Notes under the pieces: model-generated | The model's input: the letters and a program-made list of their open reading frames with translations, nothing else | Database searches by the model: none | Told to the model about the DNA's origin: nothing | Shown here: in pieces, positions 45,945 to 57,369 of the stretch | Layout: each line of letters opens with the position of its first letter | Numbering within the stretch: position 1 is the first letter of the stretch | Made by a program: the position numbers and the translations under genes | NCBI GenBank assembly: GCA_009746045.1 | Contig: RPFO01000127.1 | Coordinates: forward strand, 400,050 to 462,049 | Origin: Mesostigma viride | Lineage: Eukaryota > Streptophyta > Mesostigmatophyceae > Mesostigmatales > Mesostigmataceae | Length of the DNA: 62,000 nt | Reading direction: 5' to 3'

Positions 45945-47047
45945 TCGTGGCAAGGAAAAGGGTTAAAGGGGGCAAACTGTCTACCCTATTGGCAGCTGGT
46001 GCGAGGCCATTGTAAACTATTCGGTAACACCGCTAGTCGTTGATGCTGCCAAGTGGGAAAGGTCCAATGCGGGAATCAGGCAGTACTTGGTGGCATAGCG
46101 CTGTACAAAGGCCGCATGCCCTCTGGTTTCAGTGGCTCGATTTGCACATTCCTTTTTCGGCGCATTCCTTAGATTGCCCATTTCCCGTCCAATAACTCAA
46201 AGAAAGCAGATAGTATTCAAATTTCAATGACCTGATATTTCTCACCGGGAACGAGCGAAGCGTGACCCGCGTTACTCGCCATGCCTGTCGTGTGTTGGTA
46301 AATTTTCAGTCCGAAGTTCACGAGCGGTTGCCAGGTGTCCATTCCGCGACCATGCGCACAACTCCGGGGGGACAGGGCCCAGCAGCTTGGGAGAGGGAGG
46401 CAGCGTGGAGCTGCTGAGCCAGGGCTGTTGTGCACAATCATGCATTCATGCGGCGCCAAAAAGTCTCTGTTGTGTACCTCAGTTGGGTATTTTTCCACCA
46501 GTCCTGTCCTGGCCTCCTGGGCACTGGGCAGTGGGCACTACTACGGGAGTCTCTACAGCAGGATTTCAGCGAAAAGGTTTGCGGGCGCAAGACCGCAAGT
46601 TCGGCCAGCGCAATTGCGGCGCGGCGCGCGCATGTGCAGGGCCGCCAGCAGGCATTGTTTGGCTCGGAGGGAGACATTGTAAGCGCACCAAGTTACGGCC
46701 ATGGCGTTCGGGAATATAGGGGCTGTCATAGGGGCTGTCATGAACATTTCTCAACAAGTCAATTCGGGAAGCAGACCGGCCGTCATAGCGGACAAAGACT
46801 TGCATAACAGTTCACTGCTCGTTAGCACTTGCTGATAAGGCCGGTTGAGCCTGCGAAATCGTGCGAATCCACACAACATCCCGTGAGATAGCCGGCGTGA
46901 GATAGGCGGCGCCAGGCAATATTCGCTGGGGATATTCTGGAATTGTGCCAAGAGGATGACTGCCTGGAATATTGTTGCAAGTTGAGCGTACTATAGGCAG
47001 TGCAAATTTGGTTTCGCGAGTTAGGTGAGCTGGTTCCGTGAGCCACC
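45945..47047. other. Divergent intergenic region (alpha-kinase/MAK16)
   Basis: About 1.1 kb lies between two head-to-head start codons and must contain both promoters and 5' untranslated regions. Short frames exist on both strands but none shows domain-like sequence. No TATA box or other site stands out. Confidence 0.5.
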
Positions 47048-50000
47048 ATGCAGCACGACGACGTTATCTGGCAGATCATCAATCATAAACACTGCAGCTT
47101 CAAGACAAAGTATGTGCGCCGCGCTTGTGCCATACATGCCAAACAAACAGCATTATTAGCCCTTTATGCTTGAGAGTTCTGTCTAGTTTTGGGACGCTTT
47201 TGGCACTCGGTCCTGGGGAATGGCATTCTGTCTGGGGATTTTTCAGTATTTCCTAGCAGCATTGTTGGACTTACGGCCGTCGATTGGGGTACCCGCACGA
47301 AGAATTTAAGGCTTTAGAAATCTCGCATGAATTGACTGAGCACGGTTCCTTGTTTGATTGGCTTCACAAATCATGTCGAAACCCGTGTTTATCATTGCCC
47401 TTGTAGAAGTCGGAACTTCGGACTAGGTCGGGGGGCGCATTAGCGTGAGAGTGGCGCAGACACTTGGTTATTGTCTGGATATTCGTGCAAACAGGATGTG
47501 CAGAATGTCGGGCACGTTCCTGTCGCTTGTTTGCGCATGGCTCTCTTGCCTTGCTGTCTTCCATATCGAAGGTGGCATGCTCATCGATGCTGGACTCATT
47601 CAGGCACTCTAGCTTCAGCTTGTACGAATGCCAGCAAGGCTCGGCTCAGCAGGCCTATCCTCCGAGCATGCAGCAAGGGGTGCCTTCAAGGCATGAAGGG
47701 GCATGAGGTGTTTTATGCCTTTCACGAGTTCTAGTATAGGAGGTGCCTTTGATAGGAAGAGAAGAGGGGGGAGTAGTGTAACTGTGTTCAATGCGGTTAG
47801 GCACTACCCGTTCAGATCCCCCGTTTTGTCTGACTTATGAGCGGGGCTTTCTTATTACAGTAGAACCGTTGCCGCTCTGGTTTTGTTGTAGGATGATTCA
47901 CATTGCTCCATTCCTCACCGGGCCTCCTGCCACTGTTCTCCGTCCATCGCACCCCTTGCTCTTCCCAATTTGGCTGGCAAAACATGATGTTCTAATGTGG
48001 CTGGCCTTTGCTTACCTGTGCTTACCCGTGCTTGCCTGTGCTTGCCTGTGCTTGCTGATGCTTACCTGCGCTTGGTTTTTCTTGCGATTGCTTATGACAG
48101 GACCACGACCCAGAACTTTTGCCGCAACGAGTACAATGTGACGGGCCTGTGCAACCGCAGCTCCTGCCCGCTCGCCAACAGCCGATATGCGACCATTAAA
48201 GAGGAAAAAGGTACTGTTTGTGTGTGCCTGATGTGCGACCATCAAGGAAGAGAAAGGTATTGATTTGTGCCCGGGCACCAACAGCCGAGATGAGACCATG
48301 AACGAAGAAAAAGGTGCGGCCGGGTCGCGGTCTTGTGTCATGCCGGCACTCAAGGCTTCCCCGACGCATCGTACCCTAGCCTAGCCTAGTGAACATGTAC
48401 AAGGTCACCTGCCATCGTATAGCCGGCCTGTCCCTATTGCCACCAACTGGGCGGCTTGTTGTCATGGCATGACCATGTTCCCGTTCTGCTTCCCTTGCCA
48501 TTGCATTCCCCTCCAGGTGACCCTTAGGATTGCCCTCCTGTCTCCCTCCCCTGTCCCGTTCACGCAACGGCATGGCCAGGCACACTCTACCTGTACATGT
48601 GTGGCCCTCCCCCTCCCTTGTTGTCCGCCTTGTGTGCTCTGACAACCTTATGCGCGAACAAACCTACGCTCTAATAACCTTATGCTCGAACAAACCTACG
48701 CTCTAACAACCTTATGCTCGAACAACCTTACGCTCTAGCAATCTTATGCTCCAACAACCTTACGCTCTAACAGCCTTCTGCTCTAATAACCTATTGCCCT
48801 ACCTTCTGCCCTCACCCTGTTGCACCCCCCCCCTGTCCGCGTGATGTCGAGACTGGGCACTCCATAGTTTGAGATGACCACCACGGCGTATCCCTTTCTT
48901 GCTGTCTGCCCCGAGCCCCCACTTCTTTCTTCCTGTTCTGGGCGCCAGGCACGCTCTCCCTGTACATGAGCGTGCCCTCACCCCCTGTGTAACTGTGTAC
49001 TCTCTCAGCTCTTGCTCTTGCATCCCCCGTTCATACGGTTGCATCCCCCCTCGTGTCCACCAGGCGGCATCTTTACATGAGGACCATCTCCTGCCCTCTT
49101 GTTGTCTGCTCACTGCCCCTCTCGCATATTCCCTCTGTTCTCACCACAGCATGCATGGGCAGGCATGCGGTACCTGTACATGGTCATGGCCTCACCCCCT
49201 CTACCCCTCTACCCCTCTACCCCTCTACCCCTCTACCCCTCTACCTCTCTACCCCTCTACCCCTCTACCCCTCTACCCCTCTACCCCTCTACCCCTCTAC
49301 CCCTCTACCCCTCTACCCCTCTACCCCTCTACCCCTCTACCCCTCTACCCCTCCACCCCTCGCTTCTCCGCTTCATCCTGTCGCGCCCCCCCTCGTGTCC
49401 GCCAGGCACGCTATACCTGTACATGAAGACGATCGAGCGTGCGCACTCGCCCAAGAACTTGTGGGAGCGCGTAAAGCTGTCCAAGAACTACCAGAACGCG
49501 CTCGCACAGATCGACGAGCACTTGGTGAGCGCGCGCACGAAGACAGGGGTGACCGTGGCCTTGGTGGCACTAGAGTGGGTGGCCGTGGCCTTGGTGGCAC
49601 TAGAGTGGGTGACCGTGGCCTTGGTGGCACTAGAGTGGGTACGGGGGAGGATCGAGCAGCACCTGGTGAGGGCGCGGGCGTACGACACAATGATAGTGTT
49701 CATAGACCATGACAATGCTCTTGCAAGAGGGCGGTATGGGCTAGCAGGTCATACCGCTCAATACGCCCGCACCCCACGCCCTCACCCCCCACCCCACGCC
49801 CCCACCCCACGCCCCCACCCCACGCCCCCACCCCACGCCCCCACCCCACGCCCTCACCCCACGCCCCTACCCCACGCCCCCACCCCACGCCCCCACCCCA
49901 CGCCCCCACCCCACGCCCCCACCCCACGCCCCCACCACACGCCCCCACCCCACGCCCTCACCCCACGCCCCCACCCCACCCCACGCCCCCACCCCACCCC

Positions 50001-53000
50001 ACGCCCCCACCCCACGCCCCCACCCCACGCCCCCACCCCACGCCCCACCCCACGCCCCCACCCCACGCCCCCACCCCACGCCCCCACCCCACGCCCCCAC
50101 CCCACGCCCCCACCCCACGCCCCACCCCACGCCCTCACCCCACGCCCTCACCCCCCACCCACGCCCTCACCCCACGCCCTCACCCCACGCCCCCACCCCA
50201 CGCCCCCACCCCACGCCCCACCCCACGCCCCCACCCCACGCCCCACCCCACGCCCCCACCCCACGCCCCCACCCCACGCCCCCACCCCACGCCCCCACCC
50301 CACGCCCCCACCCCACGCCCCCACCCCACGCCCCCACCCCACGCCCTCACCCCCCCCCTCACCCCACGCCCCCACCCCACGCCCCCACCCCAGGCACTCA
50401 CAGTTAGTATAAATATTTGCTGGAATCCTTTTGCCACTCGGCTCTTAAGGCTGGATGCCCTCACCCCACGCAATGCTCACTCTCAGCGCCTCGTCCCCCT
50501 TGCTCTCAGTGTTGAACACCGCCCCCTGTTTGCTCTTTGTTTCCTTTCCTAATGACCTCCACGTGCACGTGTGCTGTCTGTGCTGGTTGCCTAATCACGG
50601 TAATGGTCTGGGAACACCCTATTGTAAACCGTACTCTCCACGACCTATCGCACTGTCCCCTTCCTCGTCTTCCCCCCTCTCCTTTCCTCTCTCTCTCCTC
50701 TTGGCTTCCTTTCCCTACTCTCCCCCTCCGTGTGCCCGCAAGCGTTCTGGCCTGAGCTCCCCACTGCCTTTGCCTTTTGCCCTCACCCCATCCCCTAGGG
50801 TCTTGTCTTGTCCACTTCCTCCCTGGTTTTACTCTTAATTGCCTTCCTTCCGCGCGCGGGTGTACTGGCCCTAGCTCTTCATGCCCTCGCGCATGCCCTG
50901 AACTCCTGCGCTCTTCCCCCCTTAACTCCTTCACTTGATCATTGCCCCTTTTGCTCCGCGCGCAGGCGTACTGGCCCAAGCTGCTCGTCCACAAGAACAA
51001 GCAGCGTCTCACCAAGATCACGCAGTACCTCATCCGCATGCGCAAGCTGGCCGTGAAGATACGGTGAGGGGCAGATCGTATGGCCTGGCGGCAGGAGTAT
51101 TGTATATGACCTTAAATATGGTAGCAGTATCGTATATGACCTTAGATATGGTAGCAGTATTGTTTATTGCCTTAAATATGGTAGCAGTATTTTATAGTGG
51201 TATGGCCTTACGGATACGTCGAGGGGAATTTCCTAACATAGTCTTCACAGGATGGTTGGTAACGCATAAGATTCGGTCAGGCGGCGGGCAGGATACGGCC
51301 AACACACAGGACGTCCTTGGAGGTGGCGTCTGGTGAGGTGCACTGCAGGAGGACGCGACGTGGTGGAAGAATGCACATGGCGTGATTGCATTGTTCGACA
51401 TACCAGCGTATGGAGGCTGTGATGGGAATGGAAAGAGGGGGGGGGGGGGGGCAAGGAGGCCAGCTTCCACATGAGGTGTCCCCATGAGCCGATTAGGCCA
51501 TTCTTTTCTCCCTTAAACTCTATTTCCTTTTTGTCCCCATTTCTCCATCCCCTCTCCCCTTTCCCCTTTTCCTTTCTCCTTTCCCTTTTACTTTTCCCCT
51601 CTCGTGTCGTCCAGGCCCAAACTGGTGACTGTCCCCGCCAAGAAGGAGCAGCGCGAGCGGAGAAGAGAAGCCAAGGCGGAGGTGGCCGCCAAGTTGAATA
51701 AGGTGAGCTAAGGGATGGCTGAAGGTGAGCTGATGGATGGGTGCAGGGTTTGAAGAGCTGATGGTTGAGTTGAAAAGAAGAAGGCGCTGTGTCCTCTCTT
51801 TGGCATTTTGTATGCATCTTATCGTACTTTGCATGCGCCTTCAGCGGCCGCAAGCAAGTAAGAACTGTTTCCAAAGCCGGCTCTGCCCGTTGTCGACCTA
51901 CCCATTGCTTCCGACTGAAGCGCCCATGAATAAAGTAATACACCACTAGTGGTATAGCGCCCATGAATAAACCGGTATTTAGCTCACATATTGTACTTAT
52001 TCTTGCACCCGCAGGCAATGGAGACGAATCCACCAACTTTTCCCTTGTCAGCCCCGTTTTCCTACCCCTGATGCCTCATTTCTCCTTCACGCGCCCGCGG
52101 AAAAGTTTAATTTTGGCGATTGATGCCATCCACTGAACCTCTCTGTGTCCCCCGTCTGCCCACCCGCTCCTAACACATCGCTCATCCTCATGTTCCCTCA
52201 GGCGATTGAGAAGGAGCTGCTCCAGCGGCTGAACAGCGGCACTTACGGCGACATCTACAACTTCCCCACTAAGCAGTACGAGAAGGTGCTCGCCATGGAA
52301 GAGGTCGTTTCGGACGAGGTAGGCCCATGGATGATGGACAGTAGTAATAGTAATAATAGTAATAACAATAAGTGCTCGCAATGGAGGGGGTCGTCTCCGA
52401 TTATGTAGTACTGCGGCCTGGTAATAAGAATAATATTATTCGAATTTCTCGTTTTAGAGGAGGCTGTCTCTGAAGATGTCTGATTTTATGGAGCCTGTTT
52501 TATATGAAGAATATATTCATGAATAGATCATTGTTCCATGTCTAGTGATAAGGATCTCACCATGAAGGAGGTGGTTTCCGAAAATGTAGGGACCGCAGAG
52601 TCATTGTGGCGGCAGTGGCGCTTTACCATGACGTCCGTATCAACTCAGTCCTCTCTGTAGGTAGTGCTACAGACGATTATTGTGCTAAAACTCCCTGAAT
52701 GGTCACATATCGTCTGCTCATCCCTTGGTTCCCGATCGTTCTTGCGCTCTACCCACCACTGCATCATCGTTGGAGGCACTCTTGCAAGGGTGCAAGAAGA
52801 AGAGTATATGACTGCTATTTGTCTCGTACATGTGCAAGATTTGTGCGCGCTCATCGGCTCCCCTCCGGGTCAGCACGGCGCCGGCTGCTCTTGCCCTGCT
52901 TCCTCTCAGTGCACACACCTCATCTACTAGGATGTATCCGATCACCGTTTCCTAGTCAGTCTGCTCGAAAGGAGGATGGCAACGTTGCAAATGACATAGG

Positions 53001-55131
53001 TTTAAGACGATCAGTGTGTGTGTGCCCACTGTCTGGATTACGGGTGCCCGCCAGCACTCCAACACCCTGTAATTTGAACCATGTGAGGCATGCGCTCGGG
53101 CGCCCGGCCCCGCATGCGCTCGGGCGCCCGGACCCCTTTCATATTTTCTTTTCCTGATGGGATGATGCCCTCGGCTACTCGTGGCCTTGCGACCCGGCTA
53201 CCCTTGGTGTTGCTGCAACCCACCCGCACTTGGCATCGATACTCGGCCCCTGCAGGAGGAGGAGGAGGAGGAGGCGGAGGACGAGGAAGAGCGCGAGGTG
53301 GAGGAGGAGGATGACGAGGATGTGGGCAAGGTGGAATACTTGGAGGACTATGAAGACGATGAGGAGGAGGAGGAGGACATGGAGGAGATGGCATTACCAG
53401 GTAAAGAGGGGGGGGGGAAGGGGAAGACAAGAAGGGGGGGCTGGGGGCGTAAAAAGGGGTGGAAGGGAGGGAAGTAAATGTTGGGGGGGGGGGGGGGGCG
53501 GTGGTGAAATAGGGAAGGGGTTGGCAGGACAGCGATGGCTTCACAAGGCAATTATTCCTGGGGGTAGCAGTCTTGGGCTAAATGATTTTTTCTGGGGTGG
53601 GGTGGGGTGGGGTGGGGTGGGGTGGGGTGGGGTGGGGTGGGGTGGGGTGGGGTGGGGTGGGGTGGGGTGGGGTGGGGTGGGGTGGGGTGGGGTGGGGTGG
53701 GGTGGGGTGGGGTGGGGTGGGGTGGGGTGGGGTGGGGTGGGGTGGGGTGGGGTGGGGTGGGGTGGGGTGGGGTGGGGGTGGTTGAATGCTGGCATATGGG
53801 CAGCGCGAGGAATGCTGGTTGGAGGAATGATGCACACTGCCAAGCTGGGAACACGGCGAAAACTTGGATTGCGCTGCATGGTTCTCAATTTCGCCCCCGC
53901 CCCCCCCCCCCGTCCCTGCAGTAGGGGCACCCTGTAATCTTTCTCTTGTCCTTTTCCTTTTCTTTATGTGGCTCGGAACCCGCCAGACTGAGTGATGCCA
54001 CGAGTTATGTTCCTCAAGTCTCTTGGAATTGTCTCCCTGGCCGCGAGAAGGGCGTACGCTGCTGTGGTTCCATCTATACCAAGGATTTTTCTGCTGGGCT
54101 TGCACATCGCAGTGCATTTGATGTTGTTTGTGCTAGACTTGCGCAGGCGGCACAGGCTGGTAGCATGCGCAGTAGGTGCAATTTCATCGCTTTGGTGTGA
54201 TGTTCCCGTTAGCGACATCGTGCCCGCGTGCATACTTCCACTGCGGTCATGCATATGACCTTGCTTGTCCTGGAGTTTTGATCGACCTGTTTCTAAAAAA
54301 TTATGTGCCTCGTGGTGTGTGTGGGGGGGGGGGACCCTCCTTTGGGCAGGTGATTCGGAAGGCGGGTCAGGAAGCGAAGAAGACGAGGAGAGTGAGGAAG
54401 ATGAAGATGAGGAGAGCGAGGAGGAGGAACCACCCGCCAAGGGCAAGGGCAAGGGCAAGCGGCCGATGCCAGCTGGCAAGGCCGCGGCCAAGCCAAAGGA
54501 CGCGAAGAAGAAACGGCGGCCGATGGTGGAGGTGCGTGTCCTTGTATACTGAATGTCTGCTTATAGCGTAGGTGAAATTGGGTGAAGGGGAAGGGGAAGG
54601 GGAAGGGGAAGGGGAAGGGGAAGGGGAAGGGGAAGGGGAAGGGGAAGGGGAAGGGGAAGGGGAAGGGGAAGGGGAAGGGGAAGGGGAAGGGGAAGGGGAA
54701 GGGGAAGGGGAAGGGGGGGAGTCTCTGACTAGGGAGGCTTGATATCCTTGCTTATTGAAGGTCTTGTTGGAAGGGATGATGTTCATCTTTGAAGACTGGA
54801 TAGTTTATGGTGATGTGGATATGATGGGCTGTGTGTGTGGGGGGGTATCATCCATCTTGTGTGTTGTACAGCACCCAAAGTAGAGGTCGTGTATGTTTTA
54901 TACGTAATAACCTTGTGGAATGATTAGATAATGTGCTTGCATGAATGAAGGTTCAGGAAGTTGATTCGAGAGTTGGGGAGTGAAGTTTATCTACTGCATT
55001 TGGTCATCTTTGTAGTTCAAGCAACAATTGCTAAATGCTCTCTGTTTATTTTTTTTTTGGCGGTGTTGCCTTTTTATGCGCAGGTGGAGTACGAAGAAGA
55101 GCACTTGCCGCAGCGCCTCATGGCCCGGTGA
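47048..55131 (+). CDS. MAK16: MAK16 ribosome-biogenesis factor, 9 exons
   Basis: Exons: 47048-47109, 48101-48210, 49406-49524, 50966-51063, 51615-51702, 52202-52318, 53256-53400, 54350-54531, 55084-55131, all GT-AG, joined frame 969 bases (322 residues). The product matches MAK16 from end to end: [96 protein letters not shown], then acidic tracts and Lys-rich blocks. MAK16 is a nucleolar protein that works with RPF1 in early 60S subunit assembly. The early Cys/His residues are those of the Fe-S-binding L28e-like domain. Exons 7 and 8 give long Glu/Asp runs, ending [15 protein letters not shown]. The introns are full of minisatellites. Confidence 0.93.
48645..48800. repeat. Short interspersed repeat in MAK16 intron 2
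   Basis: Five or more diverged copies of ACAACCTTATGCTCGAACAA / CCTACGCTCTAA occur in tandem. Confidence 0.75.
49195..49360. repeat. CTACCCCT minisatellite in MAK16 intron 2
   Basis: About twenty copies of the 8-base unit CTACCCCT lie just before exon 3. The Leu/Tyr/Pro/Ser frame across it is a repeat translation. Confidence 0.9.
49545..49645. repeat. 33-bp triplication in MAK16 intron 3
   Basis: Three near-identical units containing GTGGCCTTGGTGGCACTAGA follow the exon 3 donor region, with variation at GGTGACC/GGTGGCC. Confidence 0.8.
49770..50398. repeat. CCCCACCCCACGC minisatellite in MAK16 intron 3
   Basis: About 600 bases consist of a C-rich unit of 12-13 bases (CACGCCCCCACCC), with shorter CACGCCCCACCC variants. 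It produces long Pro/His/Thr and Gly/Trp/Val frames that are not genes. Confidence 0.92.
53594..53778. repeat. GGGGT pentanucleotide array in MAK16 intron 7
   Basis: About 37 uninterrupted copies of GGGGT occur. G-runs of four on one strand could form quadruplexes. It is not telomeric in position, because coding exons flank it on both sides. Confidence 0.92.
54580..54718. repeat. GAAGGG hexanucleotide array in MAK16 intron 8
   Basis: About 23 copies of GGAAGG occur in the intron between exons 8 and 9. Confidence 0.92.
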
Positions 55132-57369
55132 TTTACACCAGTTGAACCCAGGCATCAACCCGAATGCTAGCTAAGCTAGCTGCTTTGCTGAAGGTCATGC
55201 CATGGATCCTCAGCATTTCTCTTCGGGCTTTTCATTCTTTATTTATACAGCAGTAGATCTACAAGTGATTAGGGGTTTTCTCCTTGATAGCACATGTGAG
55301 CCACAGAGCTTTTGTTTGGCGCCCAAAAGAAAGTACGAAAGCAACGTTGAGGCTTTTCGTTGTTTGATTTCCCAGGAACTTTGTTATTATCTGGCCTACC
55401 GTTTTGTTTCGGTCTGCGCTGCTTACCCTCAAGGCAGTCAATCAATCAGAGCGGATGCAATCTATGTTCAGAGCTGTAAGCTACGCAAACTGTTTGGATA
55501 TTCTGATCAGTGTTTGGATATAGTTATTGTTATGAATAACTGTCTCACATTCGCCATTCCCTGCCCATTCAACTCCATCACCCCTCTCTGAAGGCCCCCT
55601 CTTCTCATTTCTCTGAGGACTTGACGCTCACGATGGATAGCTCAGCAGGCACCAAGTCCGCCCAACCTGGGCGTTTTGTTCTCACATGGCGTGCCCCGGA
55701 CCGAGCGCAGAAGGGGCGCCACCCGTGGACTTTCCGGGATAGGCTAGGCATGGATATGTGCTACCCTAAATTAACCCGTGTTTTTTTACAACGCAATACA
55801 TCGCGTTGTAGGGTTAGAACGCGATGTATCGCGTTGTAATCTGACACGTGGCAAACCTATTAAACATGCGATTTTTGGTCTGAAACTTTCAAGATAGGTC
55901 AGAAACATCTCATAGAATTCAAGAAAAAATCCTGGTATTTTTGGTATTTTTTTTGTGACAGCTGCAAACAAATATGTACCACTGAAATCAGGCATTTTCG
56001 CCGGACGAAGGTGAAGACGACGGCGATGGCTGCAGGTAGATCTCGCCAGTTTTCGCGCGAATTTCAGTGGCTGTTGGGTGGCACGACCATGATGATGCGT
56101 TCAAAGGTTGAAAATTAGTTTTCTACGAGTTTGTTGAGGTACTGGGGCACACGGAAAATTGACCGCAGCATGTTGGTGACCGCGCCAGCTTGGTGGCAAG
56201 GTCGGTATCCATGGGGGTCGCCATCGTCGGAACTCGGAAGGTCCTGGCTGGGGTCGGACGATGAATACGCCATTGCTGAGGCGTGCATAGATGCTGCATC
56301 GCAGCTGCGGGTTAGCCTGCTTGGCCACCCGAGCCTGATGGACCTCCGGCCGGTTCAGGGCCGCAGCACGGGCCTCGAGCTGCTCCTGCGTAAAATAATT
56401 TGTTACATACAACTATTCCCGGACGCAGTTTGGTTACACATCTATTCCTGGACACCATTCCATTTCACAAGAAGAGATGGCAGACCATAATTGTCCAGGC
56501 CCACGAGCCAGCCCCTGTGGGCAAGCCCCCCCACCACCGGGAGGAAGGGACGCTACTGAGTAGAATAGTTAGGATTTTGTAGAGTAGATTAGAGTTAGAT
56601 TACTAGCTAGTTTTTTTTTCGCGGCTCAGTTGCCACCCACCCCCATCAGCCCATGGAATACGTGCTACATGATCTCCCAACGGAGACATGTTTTAATTTA
56701 CTTTGTTTGATTCCATGCAACGTCGTGTGAGGACTAGAAGTAGTTGTTTGAAAGGAAAGGCGCGAAGACATGTAAAAAAGCTACCGAAGTGGCACTCATG
56801 ATGATCCAGCAGACAGCATGCATACCCACGATGACATTTTTTATTGATATTACCTTTCCGGGGCCCTACCAACTCGTTACCTTGTCAACCTTGTGTACAC
56901 ATCCATCACAGTGATTGGTCAGCTTTCCATACACTGGCAAAACTAGGAGGTGGAAGCCCGGAGCATGTTCATGTCCACATGCAACTCCCCGCAAACTAAG
57001 GCAGCACCGCTGCCTAGTCTGGAATACCACATACTGCCCTGCAGTTTTTCGCTAAACTAGTTTATCAAATGCCTGACGACTCATATTTCAAAGAGACCAC
57101 CAGACTCATATATGCCTACTCGCCACCTGCAGCCCTCTCTTACTACCGACGCAGGCGGACACCCTCCCTCCCCGCACAGCAGCTTCCGCAATGAGGCGCC
57201 AGCTCCAGTCTCCCCACCGTCAGGTACATCCGCACCACACCCCAGTCTCTGAAGGCTCCCACTCATCGAGAGCTTTCAAATGAGAAGCTCAATGGCGTCC
57301 CCGCCCGACGAGGAGAGTACCATGGCCCTAGCTCCCGCAGATACTACCTACCGCGTTGTCTCATTGATA
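55132..57369. other. Convergent intergenic region (MAK16/LCYE)
   Basis: This is 2.2 kb between the MAK16 stop and the epsilon-cyclase stop. It holds the 3' ends of both genes and the hairpin at 55786-55839. A minus-strand frame at 56101-56412 has no domain character. I see no further gene. Confidence 0.5.
55786..55839. repeat. Strong hairpin, 22-bp arms
   Basis: TTACAACGCAATACATCGCG plus TT (55786-55807) pairs with 55818-55839 with one mismatch and a 10-base loop (GTAGGGTTAG). Each arm is itself nearly palindromic around ATCGCGTT. It may be the end of a small foldback or MITE-type element. Confidence 0.75.

Noticed and set aside
46217-46810. Overlapping frames on both strands between the alpha-kinase and MAK16 genes
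   Set aside because: Several frames are open at once with no domain or splice support, which suggests GC-rich chance.
49099-50412. 437-residue Pro/Thr/His protein
   Set aside because: It is open across two C-rich minisatellites and runs through MAK16 exon 3 only by coincidence of frame.
53594-53778. Interstitial telomere
   Set aside because: The unit GGGGT is not the TTTAGGG or TTTTAGGG type expected in green algae, and it sits between exons of one gene.
53541-54117. Pro/His/Thr and Gly/Val/Trp repeat proteins
   Set aside because: They translate the GGGGT array.
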